A DNA stretch of 64,000 bases from Candidatus Sysuiplasma superficiale (GCA_019720975.1 JAGVSJ010000006.1:1-64000), one strand, 5' to 3'. Numbered from the stretch's first letter, positions 43,896 to 53,834 are shown. A program made the numbers and translations. The notes: generated by a model not told the origin, from the sequence alone.

Positions 43896-45164
43896 CTACA
43901 GGTTAAGGGACAGCAAGAGAACAGTGAACAGAAGCGAAACCAATGTGATTGGCAGACCGTATCTCATGAACTCTGCAAGTGAAATATGTATGCCTTCCCT
44001 TCCTGCTCCTCTTGCGACTATGACGTTCGCAGCAGCTCCTATTATGGTTGCATTGCCAGCAAAGGTTGAGCTCAGTGCCAGTGTGACCCATATTTTGGTT
44101 GTCGGAACAGTGCTCTGGACTACAGGAGAAAGGAGAAGAACCGCAGGCACATTGCTTGTCAGGTTTGACAGGACGGCCGAAAGCACGGTCATACCCGCTA
44201 CCGTCCCCGCAGATCCTCCTGAGAGCTGCTGGAATCCGGATATCACAGAAGAAAGAAGACCTGATGATTCCACACCGGCTATCAGTATGAAAAGCCCTAT
44301 GAAAAACATGAGTATCCCCCAGTCGACCTTCTGCAGAACCTGCTGATTGTTATCTTCAGAAATGAAAGGAGTGATTAGCAGTGCAGCAATACCGCCCGTT
44401 AGTGCTATCACCGATATCGGAATGCGGAAGATTGATGAAGTGTAGAACCCCAGGAATACAAGCACAAGAAGCGACGTCATTATCCTGACAGGCCACTTTC
44501 TTACCCGAAACACAGGTGCGGCTTCGTCAGGAGCATGTAATTTTCTGCGATTAAAATGGACCCTCCCGATGACGAGTGCGATTATGAAAGCCGCAGCAAG
44601 CGACAGTATTGTAGGCGTTAATGCGAGTAGAGTGAAGGTATGAAACGGGACACCAGAAACACTCGCAATGTAGGCATTCTGGGGGTTGCCCACTTCGGTG
44701 GCAGCACTACCCACATTTGCGCTTATGGCCTCCATTATAAGATAGGGCACAGGCTGAACATTCATCCTCCTGGCCGCCCTTATCACCACAGGGGTGAATA
44801 TCAAAACAACTGCGTCATTCAATATGAAGGCAGAAAGCAATGCGGTTATGCCGCACACGGTTCCAAGCAGATATGCCGGATTTCTCGAGCGGGAAATCAG
44901 ATTTGCAAACCAGATGAAGAAACCGGTGGAATCCATCGATGCAACTATTAGCATCATTCCCAGAACAAGCACAATAGTATTCCAGTTGATGCTCTGGATG
45001 GCGGCAGAGGGAGGGAGTATGCCAGTTACCATCATAAGCGCACCGCCTGCGAGCGCAGCTGCAGGAAGTTCAATCCTGCTTCTTCCTCTCCTGTTGAAGG
45101 AAATCAGGGAATAGGTGAACAGAAATATTACAAGGGCTGCCACTTCTGAAAATGCACCCGACAT
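43896..45164 (-). CDS. ArsB/NhaD-type ion transporter (IT superfamily)
   Basis: A 422-residue permease with about 11-12 hydrophobic segments. Features of the ion-transporter superfamily are the two repeat halves, each with a conserved hairpin: FILNDAVVLIFTPV (about 113-126), SAATEVGNPQNAYIA (about 152-166), and in the second half LTSNVPAVLLLSPV and AGNATIIGAAANVI. Related proteins carry arsenite, Na+/H+ or dicarboxylates; the G-N-P-Q-N and G-N-A-T-I-I-G motifs resemble ArsB/NhaD-like members. Substrate not assignable. No ArsR or ArsA is adjacent. Confidence 0.8.
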   Translation of the reverse strand: MSGAFSEVAALVIFLFTYSLISFNRRGRSRIELPAAALAGGALMMVTGILPPSAAIQSINWNTIVLVLGMMLIVASMDSTGFFIWFANLISRSRNPAYLLGTVCGITALLSAFILNDAVVLIFTPVVIRAARRMNVQPVPYLIMEAISANVGSAATEVGNPQNAYIASVSGVPFHTFTLLALTPTILSLAAAFIIALVIGRVHFNRRKLHAPDEAAPVFRVRKWPVRIMTSLLVLVFLGFYTSSIFRIPISVIALTGGIAALLITPFISEDNNQQVLQKVDWGILMFFIGLFILIAGVESSGLLSSVISGFQQLSGGSAGTVAGMTVLSAVLSNLTSNVPAVLLLSPVVQSTVPTTKIWVTLALSSTFAGNATIIGAAANVIVARGAGREGIHISLAEFMRYGLPITLVSLLFTVLLLSLNL

Positions 45165-45241
45165 TGGCGGAATGCAGAAACATTCCTGCTAATTAATGTT
45201 ACACACACCTCAAGCTCTGGCACAAGGCAATTCCAATCTGT

Positions 45242-45249
45242 TTTAAATA
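45242..45249 (+). promoter_or_regulatory. TATA box of hisS
   Basis: TTTAAATA centred about 27 nt before the ATG at 45273; leaderless transcript expected. Confidence 0.6.
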
Positions 45250-45272
45250 GAATCATACATTGGTTAATTGCC

Positions 45273-46529
45273 ATGATACAGCGTCTCAAAGGAACGAGGG
45301 ATTTCAGTCCGGAAGAGATGTCGAAGAGAAGACGCCTCGAAAGCATCCTCAGGGAAATTTCATTGAGATACGGTTTCAGGGAGATACAGACACCAGTCAT
45401 TGAAAGCTCAGAGCTTTTCGTTCTGAAGTCGGGGCCAGGGATACTCGAGGAGATGTATGTTTTCAAGGACAAAGGCGGCAGGGAAATTGCGCTGAGGCCG
45501 GAACTCACTGCACCGATAATCAGATTTTTTGTAAATGAGCTATCGAACTATCCTCTTCCGCTGAAAGTGTTCTGCATATCACCTGTATTCAGGTATGAGG
45601 AGCCGCAGAGCGGCAGATACAGGGAGTTCGTGCAGTACGACGTCGAAACCATAGGTGCAGAAACACCAGAGGCGGATGCAGAGCTTCTCATTCTTGCCTC
45701 GGACATATGTTCTAAAGCGGGTCTGAAGAACATAAGGATAAGGATCGGGCACGTCGGAATAATCAGGGAAAAGCTTGATGAGGCAGGTGTCCCGGCGGAG
45801 AGACAGTCAGAATTCCTGCACCTAATGGACAGAAAGAAGCAGGATGAAGCATCAAAATTCCTGACAGATCTGGGCATCGCAAGGGATGTTGCAGACTCAA
45901 TAGTTGGCGTATGCCAGATCAGCGGCGGGGCGGGAGTTCTTGACAGTCTCAAAGGCGAGAGAGCTGATTACATGAAGAAGGTAATCTCAATCCTGAAGTC
46001 TTCGGGAAACAGGTTCTTTCAGGTCGACATGGGGGTTGTAAGGGGGCTCGATTATTACACTGGCGTTGTATTTGAGATAGATGCACCGGATCTCGGTGCA
46101 GAGAAGCAGATATGTGGCGGCGGATCCTATTCTCTTTCCAGACTTTTCGGTGGCACATACGTCCCGTCGACAGGCTTCGCTTTCGGATTTGACCGTCTGC
46201 TCATCGCTATGGAGAAGGCAGGATGGAAGGCGGAGAAAGAGCACATAGATGCATTTGTCCTTGCAGTGTCTGCCGGAGAGAGCGGAAAGATGATGGAGAT
46301 TGCAGCCATGCTGAGAGATAATGGAATTATCACCGAAGCAGATCTCATGGGCAGAAATATTAGCAAGGGGCTGAAGTATGCCGCTGCCAGAAACGCAAGC
46401 TTTGCCGTCATTGTCGGAAGCAAGGAAATGGCTGCTGGGAAGGTGACGCTCAGGAACATGAAAAGCGGAAAACAGGTGGAAACTGAAACTTCACTTCTCC
46501 CGGAACTTATAAAAAAGGGCGGAAAGTGA
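45273..46529 (+). CDS. hisS: Histidyl-tRNA synthetase
   Basis: A 418-residue class II synthetase charging tRNA-His. Motif 1 is around FREIQTPVIESSELF (about 35-49), motif 2 FRYEEPQSGRYREFVQYDVE (about 108-127), the HisA loops RGLDYYTGVVFEI (about 257-269), and motif 3 GFAFGFDRLLIAM (about 303-315). The C-terminal anticodon-binding domain (about 325-415) follows. Length is normal. Monocistronic, convergent with rnhC. Confidence 0.96.
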   Translation: MIQRLKGTRDFSPEEMSKRRRLESILREISLRYGFREIQTPVIESSELFVLKSGPGILEEMYVFKDKGGREIALRPELTAPIIRFFVNELSNYPLPLKVFCISPVFRYEEPQSGRYREFVQYDVETIGAETPEADAELLILASDICSKAGLKNIRIRIGHVGIIREKLDEAGVPAERQSEFLHLMDRKKQDEASKFLTDLGIARDVADSIVGVCQISGGAGVLDSLKGERADYMKKVISILKSSGNRFFQVDMGVVRGLDYYTGVVFEIDAPDLGAEKQICGGGSYSLSRLFGGTYVPSTGFAFGFDRLLIAMEKAGWKAEKEHIDAFVLAVSAGESGKMMEIAAMLRDNGIITEADLMGRNISKGLKYAAARNASFAVIVGSKEMAAGKVTLRNMKSGKQVETETSLLPELIKKGGK

Positions 46530-46544
46530 GATATCAAGCGTGTA

Positions 46545-47426
46545 TCACGCCTGCAATCTGAAATTTGCCTTCCCGAACTTCCTGAAAAAATCAATTCCTT
46601 TCTCACTTATCATCGAGCGGGCAAATGCGGAAGCCTTTTTTCCTCCTCCTGCAGGTATTTCCGCACCCAGCTTTCTTTCCAGTTCCTTCAGCCTCCTCAT
46701 GAATTCTGCGGACGCGATTATCGAGGCTGACGCCACAGATATTTCCCTCTCACCACCGGTAACAGCGTGCAGTTCAATACCTGGAAGCATTGATTTCATC
46801 TCATTAAGACGTGATGAGGCAAAGAATCTGTCTATCACAGCGGCGGTGCAGCTGTTTCGAACGCAGAGATTTCGGATCACCTTTGAATGTGCCCACATCA
46901 GGATGTCATTGATATTACCCGCCTCATCATACATCTCATTGTACCTTTCCGGAGAGATGGATATGACTTCAATTTTCTCCCTACCGACAGTCGATTCTAT
47001 AAATTTCGACAGCCTCATAATCTCAAGACTGGAAAGCTTCTTTGAATCTGTCACACCGGAGATAAATAGCTTCCCGGCGGTTTCATTTTCAACACATACG
47101 CCAGCAACAACAAGAGGGCCGAAATAATCGCCCTTTCCCGCCTCATCAGTACCGGCCCAGCTATCCTTCATCTCGATTCCAAGCACTTTCCTGACGTAGT
47201 CGTTGTAATCTATTCTGAAATTTTGAAAGTAATGGATCACAGTCCTGGAGTAAAGATCATCCTTCAGCTCGCACAGCACCGTTCCGGTGTCATATATGGA
47301 GACTGAATTCCCTTCCCTCTTCAGCACGTTCACTGCGTTGTGGCGTGAAAGGGAAAAACCCAGCCCGGATATGAACGATACCGCGTCAGCGCCCTTGTCC
47401 GGAGGAATTCTGAATCTGAACCTCAC
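46545..47426 (-). CDS. rnhC: Ribonuclease HIII
   Basis: A 293-residue type 2 RNase H of the HIII class. The N-terminal 60-80 residues form the TBP-like hybrid-binding domain typical of RNase HIII, followed by the catalytic core: GTDEAGKGDYFGPLVVAGV (about 92-110; D and E of the DEDE site, and the K-G-D-Y-F-G-P variant that separates HIII from HII), VTDSKKL, VIDRFFA, and SVASASIIA. RNase HIII is chiefly bacterial and uncommon in archaea; this genome also has RNase HII (22686-23327). It lies convergent with hisS and shows no obvious foreign composition. Confidence 0.9.
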   Translation of the reverse strand: MRFRFRIPPDKGADAVSFISGLGFSLSRHNAVNVLKREGNSVSIYDTGTVLCELKDDLYSRTVIHYFQNFRIDYNDYVRKVLGIEMKDSWAGTDEAGKGDYFGPLVVAGVCVENETAGKLFISGVTDSKKLSSLEIMRLSKFIESTVGREKIEVISISPERYNEMYDEAGNINDILMWAHSKVIRNLCVRNSCTAAVIDRFFASSRLNEMKSMLPGIELHAVTGGEREISVASASIIASAEFMRRLKELERKLGAEIPAGGGKKASAFARSMISEKGIDFFRKFGKANFRLQA

Positions 47427-47551
47427 GGAACGTGATACGGCGGCATCATAAAGAAACTTTCCCGGATCAGGAGGAAGTGACAGTTACCGAAAACATATCG
47501 ACTGTCCGGAAATCAATGGAGCATATCGGCTCAACCCAAAAAGGGCATCAA

Positions 47552-48478
47552 TTATTTTGCTTCCTTCACCTGGCCCTCGCCGAAGGAAATTGTGCATAGT
47601 GAAGCGCCTGACACAGCAAGAATCACCAGCAGGAGACTGACTGCTGTTAGTGGAATAGCGATGAACAGTGCGCCGAGGAGAAGGGTGAATACTGGGATCA
47701 TTGACATCAGTACCGACGCCAGGGTGAATCCCGAGATTCTGGAAGATACAAAAAAAAGGTAGTAACCGGCGAACATCGAGGTTATTCCTATGATAAGCAA
47801 TATGAACAGCTCCTGCATGCCGGGCACCTCCAATGGCGTGCCTGGATCAAGCAGCAGGAAAAGTGGAAGAGATATGAGAGCTGAAACAAGGAAAGTGGGC
47901 GAAAGGATGCGGGCCATTCCGTCAGCCTGTATCCTTCCGTTAATGTAGACGTAAAAAAAAGATATAAGAACCGGATCCGCAATAATCAAAATCAGTCCCG
48001 GAAGTGAATGAACGCCAAACCTTCCGCCGTAGACCGAAAGTGCGATGGCTGAAGCCACAAGGACAAGGAGACCGGGAAGAAAGAGGGAAAAATTCGGAAC
48101 AAACCTGTTTCTCCCAAGCGCAAAGATGATCACAGGTGAAAGGATAGCATCGCCCACGAGTATGAATGTTGATGTCAGAACTCCTCCGTTGATACGGGCG
48201 GAAAGAATTATGACGATCTGTGAAGAAAGATAGCCCGTGGCAGGTACAAATATATCTGCTTTTCTTGAGGGCAGTTTGATCCCCCCGCCTGAAAAAAAGC
48301 CGAATGCGATAAAGGAGAGTCCTCCCACAACAGAAGGATATGCGAACAACGCGAACGAACTTGCAGAACCCAGCATGTGAAGGAAGATGTAGTAAGTGGA
48401 CCAGACAAAAGCTGCGGCCACAGCAACAACTGATCCTACTATGATTCTTCCGTTCATCCAGACCGAGTTTATTCTCAT
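47552..48478 (-). CDS. EamA/DMT-superfamily transporter
   Basis: A 308-residue membrane protein with ten predicted helices in two EamA repeats (about 8-145 and 155-300). The first repeat shows the typical AAAFVWSTYYIFLHML and FPSVVGG-like stretches; the second begins near GLILIIADPVLISFFYVYING. Members export amino acids or nucleotide-related metabolites; the substrate is unknown. The lysA gene begins upstream on the same strand but ends 87 bp away, so they may be co-transcribed. An alternative start is ATG at 48457. Confidence 0.8.
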   Translation of the reverse strand: MRINSVWMNGRIIVGSVVAVAAAFVWSTYYIFLHMLGSASSFALFAYPSVVGGLSFIAFGFFSGGGIKLPSRKADIFVPATGYLSSQIVIILSARINGGVLTSTFILVGDAILSPVIIFALGRNRFVPNFSLFLPGLLVLVASAIALSVYGGRFGVHSLPGLILIIADPVLISFFYVYINGRIQADGMARILSPTFLVSALISLPLFLLLDPGTPLEVPGMQELFILLIIGITSMFAGYYLFFVSSRISGFTLASVLMSMIPVFTLLLGALFIAIPLTAVSLLLVILAVSGASLCTISFGEGQVKEAK

Positions 48479-48564
48479 TGGCTAAAAACCTTTCCTGCAT
48501 TATTGTGGCCAGGGAGGGTGTAATCGTCCAGGAAAAACAGTCTGACCCTGTTCCCTCTCTTCTC

Positions 48565-49848
48565 TCAGAGAAGGGAAGGGGGTACCCTTTGCCGAGAAAG
48601 CATTTCTGCAAAACCCTCCCTTTCACGCGTGAGTTCCGCCCTGCCGCCAATGATCATGACTTCTGCTGCCAGAGGGCGGCCGTTGTATCTGCTGCCCATG
48701 GAGAAACCGTAGGCACCGGCATTGAGTATTGCGAGTATATCACCGCTTCTTGCACTTGCAAGCATCCTGTTTCTTGCTATTATGTCGGTATTTTCGCAGA
48801 TCTGGCCCGTTATGTTCACTCTTGATTTTGCTCTCCTGGTCATCGCGTTGGCAATCAGTACCTCATGGTAGGCGCCATAAAGGGCAGGTCTCAGCAGGAC
48901 GTTCATTCCCGCATCACAGCCGACAAAGGTAGAATATGAGCGTTTGACGTGTGTCACTGAGGAAAGAAGAACAGTCGAATCTCCAACAATGTACCTTCCC
49001 GGCTCAATTACAAGCTCCGGATTACCGATGCCGCTGTTACTGGAGAGTGCCTCTTCAAATGCGTTCACAACAAGCTCGGCGGTGTGCGTGATATCAAGCT
49101 CATTTTCCGAGGGGCCATACGGGATGCCAAAGCCGCCTCCTATGTCTATGAAGTCAAATGAAATTCCCAGTTCCCTTGAAACGTCAGAAGCAACTTTCAT
49201 GAGCCTGCCCGTTATCATACCGAAATAATTGCAGTCAAGTATGTTTGAGCCTGTCATCATGTGCATTCCGAAGCGTTTTATGCCCAGTTTCGCAGCCGTT
49301 CGGTAGGCGGCTATCGCCTCCCTTTCCCGCATTCCAAATTTGGCTGCAGGTCCTGCTGTTGTTATGCCTGCAAATCCTCCCTTTCCTACCCCAGGATTAA
49401 TCCTGAACGATATGATTTCCGGCTTACCGAACCTGACCAGACGATTTAGGAGCGGCCCGTCATCCAAATTTATGGTCACACCGGACTCGAGGGCAAATTT
49501 CAGTTCCTCATCAGAATTATAATTCCCGCTGTAGAGTATTTCCTCAGGCCGGTAACCGGCAAAAGTTGCGAAGTATATCTCCGGTATTGATGAACAATCT
49601 GCGGATGCTCCCTCTCTCTTCAGCAGTCGGAGAACCGCGAGATTGCTGTTCGCCTTCAGGGCATAATGAATCCTGAACCTTGTTCTCTTTGAACTGAATG
49701 CTCTGTGGATTCGCCTGTAGTTGGAAACAACACGTGCGGAGGAGGTAACGAAAAGGGGAGTGCCGAATTCTCTGACAAGCTCCAATGAATTCACACCCTC
49801 GATGAAAAGGGACCCGTTCCTTTCTGTGAGATGTTCCTGCAAGACCAT
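48565..49848 (-). CDS. lysA: Diaminopimelate decarboxylase
   Basis: A 427-residue PLP enzyme of the alanine-racemase fold making lysine from meso-diaminopimelate. PLP lysine in YALKANSN (about 63-70), the HMMTGSN stretch (about 198-204, in place of the usual HIGSQ), GGGFG (about 242-246) for the phosphate, EPGRY (about 288-292), and GQICENTD (about 351-358) with the catalytic Cys at the dimer interface. C-E-N-T-D differs slightly from the usual C-E-S-x-D. A leftward TATA-like CCTTTTATGC (49877-49886) lies about 33 nt before the ATG. Confidence 0.9.
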   Translation of the reverse strand: MVLQEHLTERNGSLFIEGVNSLELVREFGTPLFVTSSARVVSNYRRIHRAFSSKRTRFRIHYALKANSNLAVLRLLKREGASADCSSIPEIYFATFAGYRPEEILYSGNYNSDEELKFALESGVTINLDDGPLLNRLVRFGKPEIISFRINPGVGKGGFAGITTAGPAAKFGMREREAIAAYRTAAKLGIKRFGMHMMTGSNILDCNYFGMITGRLMKVASDVSRELGISFDFIDIGGGFGIPYGPSENELDITHTAELVVNAFEEALSSNSGIGNPELVIEPGRYIVGDSTVLLSSVTHVKRSYSTFVGCDAGMNVLLRPALYGAYHEVLIANAMTRRAKSRVNITGQICENTDIIARNRMLASARSGDILAILNAGAYGFSMGSRYNGRPLAAEVMIIGGRAELTREREGFAEMLSRQRVPPSLL

Positions 49849-50055
49849 ATGAACGCCAGGATTGCATTGTATTCATGCATAAAAGGAGCATGTCCGTGGA
49901 ACGGAGCACGTCATAGCCTGTCTCCTGCAATTGTTTGAACCAATCAATATCGAATACACACCCGCTTACTGCATGGGCTCCGATGTTGATTGAGCGGCGG
50001 ATTCGCTGTATTAGCCATTGAAGAATCCATTTGCCTGAAGCGGGTCACCGGGAAA

Positions 50056-50065
50056 CGTTTATATT
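50056..50065 (+). promoter_or_regulatory. TATA box of the L7Ae-S28e-L24e-NDK-aIF5B operon
   Basis: CGTTTATATT. Transcription would start near 50087-50092, leaving a leader of about 50 nt before the L7Ae ATG. Confidence 0.5.
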
Positions 50066-50139
50066 GAAGCAGATGTGTTCGAATATAAGCAGATGCCCAT
50101 GAATGATGAAGATGCTTGGCATCCGAATGAGGTATTTAA

Positions 50140-50511
50140 ATGGCAAAACCAGCATATGTCAGGTTTGAGGTTCCAGCGGAACTTTCGGAGAAGATATACC
50201 AGATCGTCGAGTTGGCCAAAGACGGAGGCAAACTACGAAAGGGTACAAACGAAGTCACCAAGGTGATTGAGAGAGGGGAGAGCAGCCTTATAGTTATGGC
50301 TGAGGATGTTGACCCGCCAGAAATACTTGCTCACCTGCCTCTTCTGTGTGAGGAGAAGAACATTCCCTATGCTTACGTTCCAAAGAAGGCAGAGCTCGGA
50401 ACTGCCGCAGGATTGGACAAGCCAACCGCATCTGTAGCAATAATTGATGCGGGAAAGGGAAAACAGATGATTGAAGCGGTGACCGAGGAACTGAAGAAAT
50501 TGAGGAAATAG
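50140..50511 (+). CDS. rpl7ae: Ribosomal protein L7Ae (kink-turn binding)
   Basis: A 123-residue archaeal L7Ae, a 50S protein that also assembles C/D and H/ACA guide RNPs and RNase P by binding kink-turns. The signature [13 protein letters not shown] (about 34-46), the [24 protein letters not shown] (about 50-73) and IPYAYV core are all present. ATG start with a weak AGGT ahead. First gene of a five-gene translation operon. Confidence 0.96.
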   Translation: MAKPAYVRFEVPAELSEKIYQIVELAKDGGKLRKGTNEVTKVIERGESSLIVMAEDVDPPEILAHLPLLCEEKNIPYAYVPKKAELGTAAGLDKPTASVAIIDAGKGKQMIEAVTEELKKLRK

Positions 50512-50521
50512 GTGATCGCAC

Positions 50522-50731
50522 TTGCCGGATGACAGCATTCCTGCCGAGGTCGTGGAGATAATCGGCAGGACGGGGATGACAGGGGAGGCGACACAGGTCA
50601 AGGTCCGTGTCTTGGACGGAAGAGACAAGGGAAGGATCATTACAAGGAATGTGATGGGGCCGGTAAGGGTCGGAGACGTCCTGATACTCAGGGAAACGGC
50701 GAGAGAAGCGAGAAAACTGTCAATCAGATGA
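50522..50731 (+). CDS. rps28e: Ribosomal protein S28e
   Basis: A 69-residue 30S subunit protein. [19 protein letters not shown] (about 15-33) and the C-terminal [11 protein letters not shown] are diagnostic. It starts at TTG, 5 nt after GGTGATCG, 10 bp downstream of L7Ae; the conserved L7Ae-S28e-L24e order confirms it. Confidence 0.95.
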   Translation: MPDDSIPAEVVEIIGRTGMTGEATQVKVRVLDGRDKGRIITRNVMGPVRVGDVLILRETAREARKLSIR

Positions 50732-50743
50732 GGTGTCTTGGCA

Positions 50744-51142
50744 ATGGTGGAAAGAAGAAGCTGCAATTTTTGCGGCAAAGATATTGAGCCTGGAAGCGGG
50801 CGGATGTATATCAGGACAGATGGGACCGTTTTCCATTTTGACAGGCACAAGTGTTATACCAATTTCATAAAACTCAAGAGGATACCAAGAGAGACGAAGT
50901 GGTCCACACTAAGCTCCAGCGCATCCCGATGGAAGGACAGGCCAAGGAAAAAGAGTGAATCGGGCCAGCGGAGGTATGTTCCGAAAGACCTGGCGTCAAA
51001 GCTAAGGAAGGAGCAGGGAGCGCGGGAGGAGGAAGCAAAACCACACGAAGAAGAGACTGGCGAAGAGAGCGCGAAGGAGAATGATGGGACTGCAGGGAGC
51101 GCTGAAGGACAGTCATCAGCCGATGAAAACAAAGGTCAGTGA
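50744..51142 (+). CDS. rpl24e: Ribosomal protein L24e with long charged C-terminal tail
   Basis: A 132-residue protein. Residues 1-60 are a normal L24e zinc ribbon: CNFCGKDIEPGSG, then HFDRHKCY as the second ligand pair. Residues about 75-132 are a low-complexity, Glu/Ser/Ala-rich tail, while most archaeal L24e proteins end near 60-70. The tail continues in frame without a stop and shares the local codon style. ATG at 50744 is preferred, with AGGTGT upstream; a TTG two codons earlier is possible. Confidence 0.9.
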   Translation: MVERRSCNFCGKDIEPGSGRMYIRTDGTVFHFDRHKCYTNFIKLKRIPRETKWSTLSSSASRWKDRPRKKSESGQRRYVPKDLASKLRKEQGAREEEAKPHEEETGEESAKENDGTAGSAEGQSSADENKGQ

Positions 51143-51148
51143 TCGACA

Positions 51149-51601
51149 TTGGCGGAGAGAACCTTTGTTATGGTAAAACCCGACGGTGTTCAGAGGGCAC
51201 TTGTCGGTGAAGTGATTTCAAGGTTCGAGAAGAGGGGTCTCAAACTGATTGCGGTGAAGATATACAGGATTCCCACAGACATAGCGGAGAGGTTTTATGG
51301 CGAGCACAAAGGCAAGCATTTTTATGATTCCCTCATACGATACATAACATCTGGTCCTGTTGTATGCATGGTATGGGAAGGGGAGGAGGCAGTTTCTGTT
51401 GTTAGGGCGATGATGGGCAAGACAAACCCGGCAGAGGCGGCTGCGGGAACAATAAGAGGGGATTTTGCACTGCATCCCGGAAGAAATGTCATACACGGTT
51501 CAGACTCCGAGGCTTCGGCAAAAAGGGAAATTAACCTGCTCTTCAATGACTATGAACTGATAGACTACAAGAGGATTGACGCCGAGTGGTTAGTAGAATG
51601 A
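51149..51601 (+). CDS. ndk: Nucleoside diphosphate kinase
   Basis: A 150-residue NDK, which balances NTP pools by transferring phosphate through a His. [19 protein letters not shown] (5-23), the active-site loop around [15 protein letters not shown] (about 91-105), and NVIHGSDS (about 112-119) with the phosphorylated His115. TTG start. Its place between L24e and aIF5B is the standard archaeal arrangement. Confidence 0.96.
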   Translation: MAERTFVMVKPDGVQRALVGEVISRFEKRGLKLIAVKIYRIPTDIAERFYGEHKGKHFYDSLIRYITSGPVVCMVWEGEEAVSVVRAMMGKTNPAEAAAGTIRGDFALHPGRNVIHGSDSEASAKREINLLFNDYELIDYKRIDAEWLVE

Positions 51602-51610
51602 GGTTACCCC

Positions 51611-53359
51611 ATGCCCGTAAGACAGCCTATCGTGACTGTGATGGGTCACGTGGACCATGGAAAGACGACAATACTTGACAGCATCAGGGGTAGCTACGTA
51701 GCGGCGGGGGAGTCCGGGGGCATCACGCAGGGTATAGGAGCCACTGAAGTTCCAATAGAGAGGGTTGCAAGACTCTGTGCCGACATCAGGGGCGGAATGC
51801 AGTTCACCATTCCCGGGCTCCTCTTCATCGACACGCCAGGCCATCACGCGTTCGTATCAATGAGGGCAAGGGGGAGTGCACTTTCTGACATTGCAGTTGT
51901 TGTCATTGACATAAGGGAAGGTGTCATGCCACAGACTGTTGAGTCAATCAAGCTGCTGAGAAGATTCAGGACACCGTTTGTCATAGCGGCCAACAAGATA
52001 GACCTTATTGAGGGCTGGAGAAGCGGTTCCTTTGAATCGTTCATTTCATTGCTTCAAAAGCAGAGAGAGGAAGCCATAGAAAGGCTCGACAGTGCGTTAT
52101 ACAAGATTGTCGGAGATCTGAGCAGCCTCGGTTTTTCGTCAGAACGATATGACAGGATCAAGGACTTTACCAGAAATGTCGCCATTGTTCCGCTTAGCGC
52201 CAAGACAAAGGACGGAATACCGGACCTTCTCCTCGTTCTGACCGGACTTGCACAGAGGTATCTGGAACAACGGCTGGACAGCGAGGATGGACCAGCGCAG
52301 GGCACAATAATCGAAGTAAAGGACGAAAAGGGGTTCGGAACTACGGCAGACACAATCATTTACTCAGGCACACTGCGGGTCGGAGACAGGGTTGCAATAG
52401 GTGTGAAAAACGGAGTCAAGACAACAAGGATCAGAGGCATATTCAAGGCGAGACCCCTCGGAGAGACGAAAGACCCGAAGGAACGCTTCGCACCTTTCCA
52501 GTCTGTCAGTGCCGCTGCAGGCATCAAACTGCTCCTCCAGGATACTGAGGACATTAATGCCGGCGCGCCAATTTACGTTTACAGGGATGATCCGTCTGAG
52601 GTGGCGGAGAAGATAAGAAGGGAAAGCGAGGTAGGTGTCTCATTCGATGAAACTGGAGTGCTTATCCGGACTGATGCCATCGGTTCACTCGAAGCATTGC
52701 TCCTTGAGGCCAGGGACAGGGAGATTAGGATTGAAAGAGGCGAGACGGGCCCGGTCACAAGAAGAGACATCATAGAGAGATCGTCGAAGACAGATCCGCT
52801 TGACAGGGCCATACTTGCATTCAATGTGCCGGTGCTGCCGGAGGCTGCTGAGGAACTGACTAACGCTGATGTAAAGGTCATCAGTGGTGATGTGATATAC
52901 AGCATACTTGACAATTTCACAAAGTGGAGGGACCAGAAAAAGGAAGAACTGATGAACAGGAAGAGGAAGGAAATGGTATTCCCCGCAAAACTTCTGATCC
53001 TTCCGAACCATGTCTTCAGGCTAAGCAAACCCGCAATAGTTGGTGTTAGGGTGCTGGCAGGTCAAATTACACAGGGTACGGGTCTCATCAGGGCAGACGG
53101 AAGGGAAGCTGGAAAGCTGAGGAGCATAAGGGCGGGAGAACAGCCCAAGACCGTTGCTGTTGCAGGTGAGGAGGTAGCCATAGCCATAGAGGGCCCAACT
53201 GTTGGAAGGCAGATATCCGAAGGCGATATTCTCTACAGTGACATGCCTGAAGAAGACGCGAGGAAGATAACCCCAGAAGAACTTACATTCGACGAGGCAC
53301 AGATCCTTGATGAGATAAGGAATATCAAGAGAAAGTCAGATCCATTCTGGGGAAACTAG
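51611..53359 (+). CDS. infB: Translation initiation factor aIF5B (IF2-type GTPase)
   Basis: A 582-residue GTPase promoting subunit joining. G1 GHVDHGKTT (11-19), switch II DTPGHHAF (about 77-84), G4 NKID (about 131-134), then domain II (about 228-340), domain III and the C-terminal domain IV (about 455-550). Length matches the short archaeal form (about 580-600). Complete; the last gene of the ribosomal operon, 9 bp after ndk. Confidence 0.96.
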   Translation: MPVRQPIVTVMGHVDHGKTTILDSIRGSYVAAGESGGITQGIGATEVPIERVARLCADIRGGMQFTIPGLLFIDTPGHHAFVSMRARGSALSDIAVVVIDIREGVMPQTVESIKLLRRFRTPFVIAANKIDLIEGWRSGSFESFISLLQKQREEAIERLDSALYKIVGDLSSLGFSSERYDRIKDFTRNVAIVPLSAKTKDGIPDLLLVLTGLAQRYLEQRLDSEDGPAQGTIIEVKDEKGFGTTADTIIYSGTLRVGDRVAIGVKNGVKTTRIRGIFKARPLGETKDPKERFAPFQSVSAAAGIKLLLQDTEDINAGAPIYVYRDDPSEVAEKIRRESEVGVSFDETGVLIRTDAIGSLEALLLEARDREIRIERGETGPVTRRDIIERSSKTDPLDRAILAFNVPVLPEAAEELTNADVKVISGDVIYSILDNFTKWRDQKKEELMNRKRKEMVFPAKLLILPNHVFRLSKPAIVGVRVLAGQITQGTGLIRADGREAGKLRSIRAGEQPKTVAVAGEEVAIAIEGPTVGRQISEGDILYSDMPEEDARKITPEELTFDEAQILDEIRNIKRKSDPFWGN

Positions 53360-53456
53360 GCACGGTCTCTGTTGCCTGAGGCACAAGAAAGGACACAGGG
53401 ATTCGCGGCTGCCTTGATGTTCGAAAAGTTAATAGCGACTCCCGGAAATACCACAC

Positions 53457-53834
53457 ATGATGCATCTTCCGTCTGAGCTTGAAGCAATGGCTGTCATACC
53501 CGCACTTCGTTCCATGCTCGCGAGAGAATTGCTGAGCAAGGGTGCAATGAATCAGACTCAGGTTGCCGCACTTCTCGGCATAACGCAGGCTGCAGTGAGC
53601 AATTATATGACCGGTGCAAGGGGAAAGGATGCACAGTACCTGAATGATCCCGAGATAAGGGTACGCGTCTCAATTCTGGCGTCACTGCTGGACGCCAGGC
53701 CAGACAGCAGGACAGTCGCAAGGGGCCTGACTGATCTAACAGAATTCATAAGAAAACACAGGCTCATGTGCGTCATACACAAGGAAGTGGATCCTGACCT
53801 TGATGTTGACACGTGCCACATCTGTGACGGGTGA
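53457..53834 (+). CDS. HTH transcription regulator with C-terminal cysteines (COG2522-like)
   Basis: A 125-residue protein with an XRE-like helix-turn-helix (about 25-60; MNQTQVAALLGITQAAVSNY) and a C-terminal MCVIHKEVDPDLDVDTCHICDG (about 104-125) that supplies C-x3-H and C-x2-C ligands for a metal or iron-sulfur site. It fits an archaeal regulator family that begins with a short helix and ends in Cys motifs. Target unknown. A TATA-like AAAGTTAATAG (53424-53434) lies about 27 nt before the ATG pair. Confidence 0.8.
   Translation: MMHLPSELEAMAVIPALRSMLARELLSKGAMNQTQVAALLGITQAAVSNYMTGARGKDAQYLNDPEIRVRVSILASLLDARPDSRTVARGLTDLTEFIRKHRLMCVIHKEVDPDLDVDTCHICDG

Noticed and set aside
50075..50266. 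Alternative frame over the L7Ae start
   Set aside because: It overlaps the well-supported L7Ae gene in another frame and has no family match.
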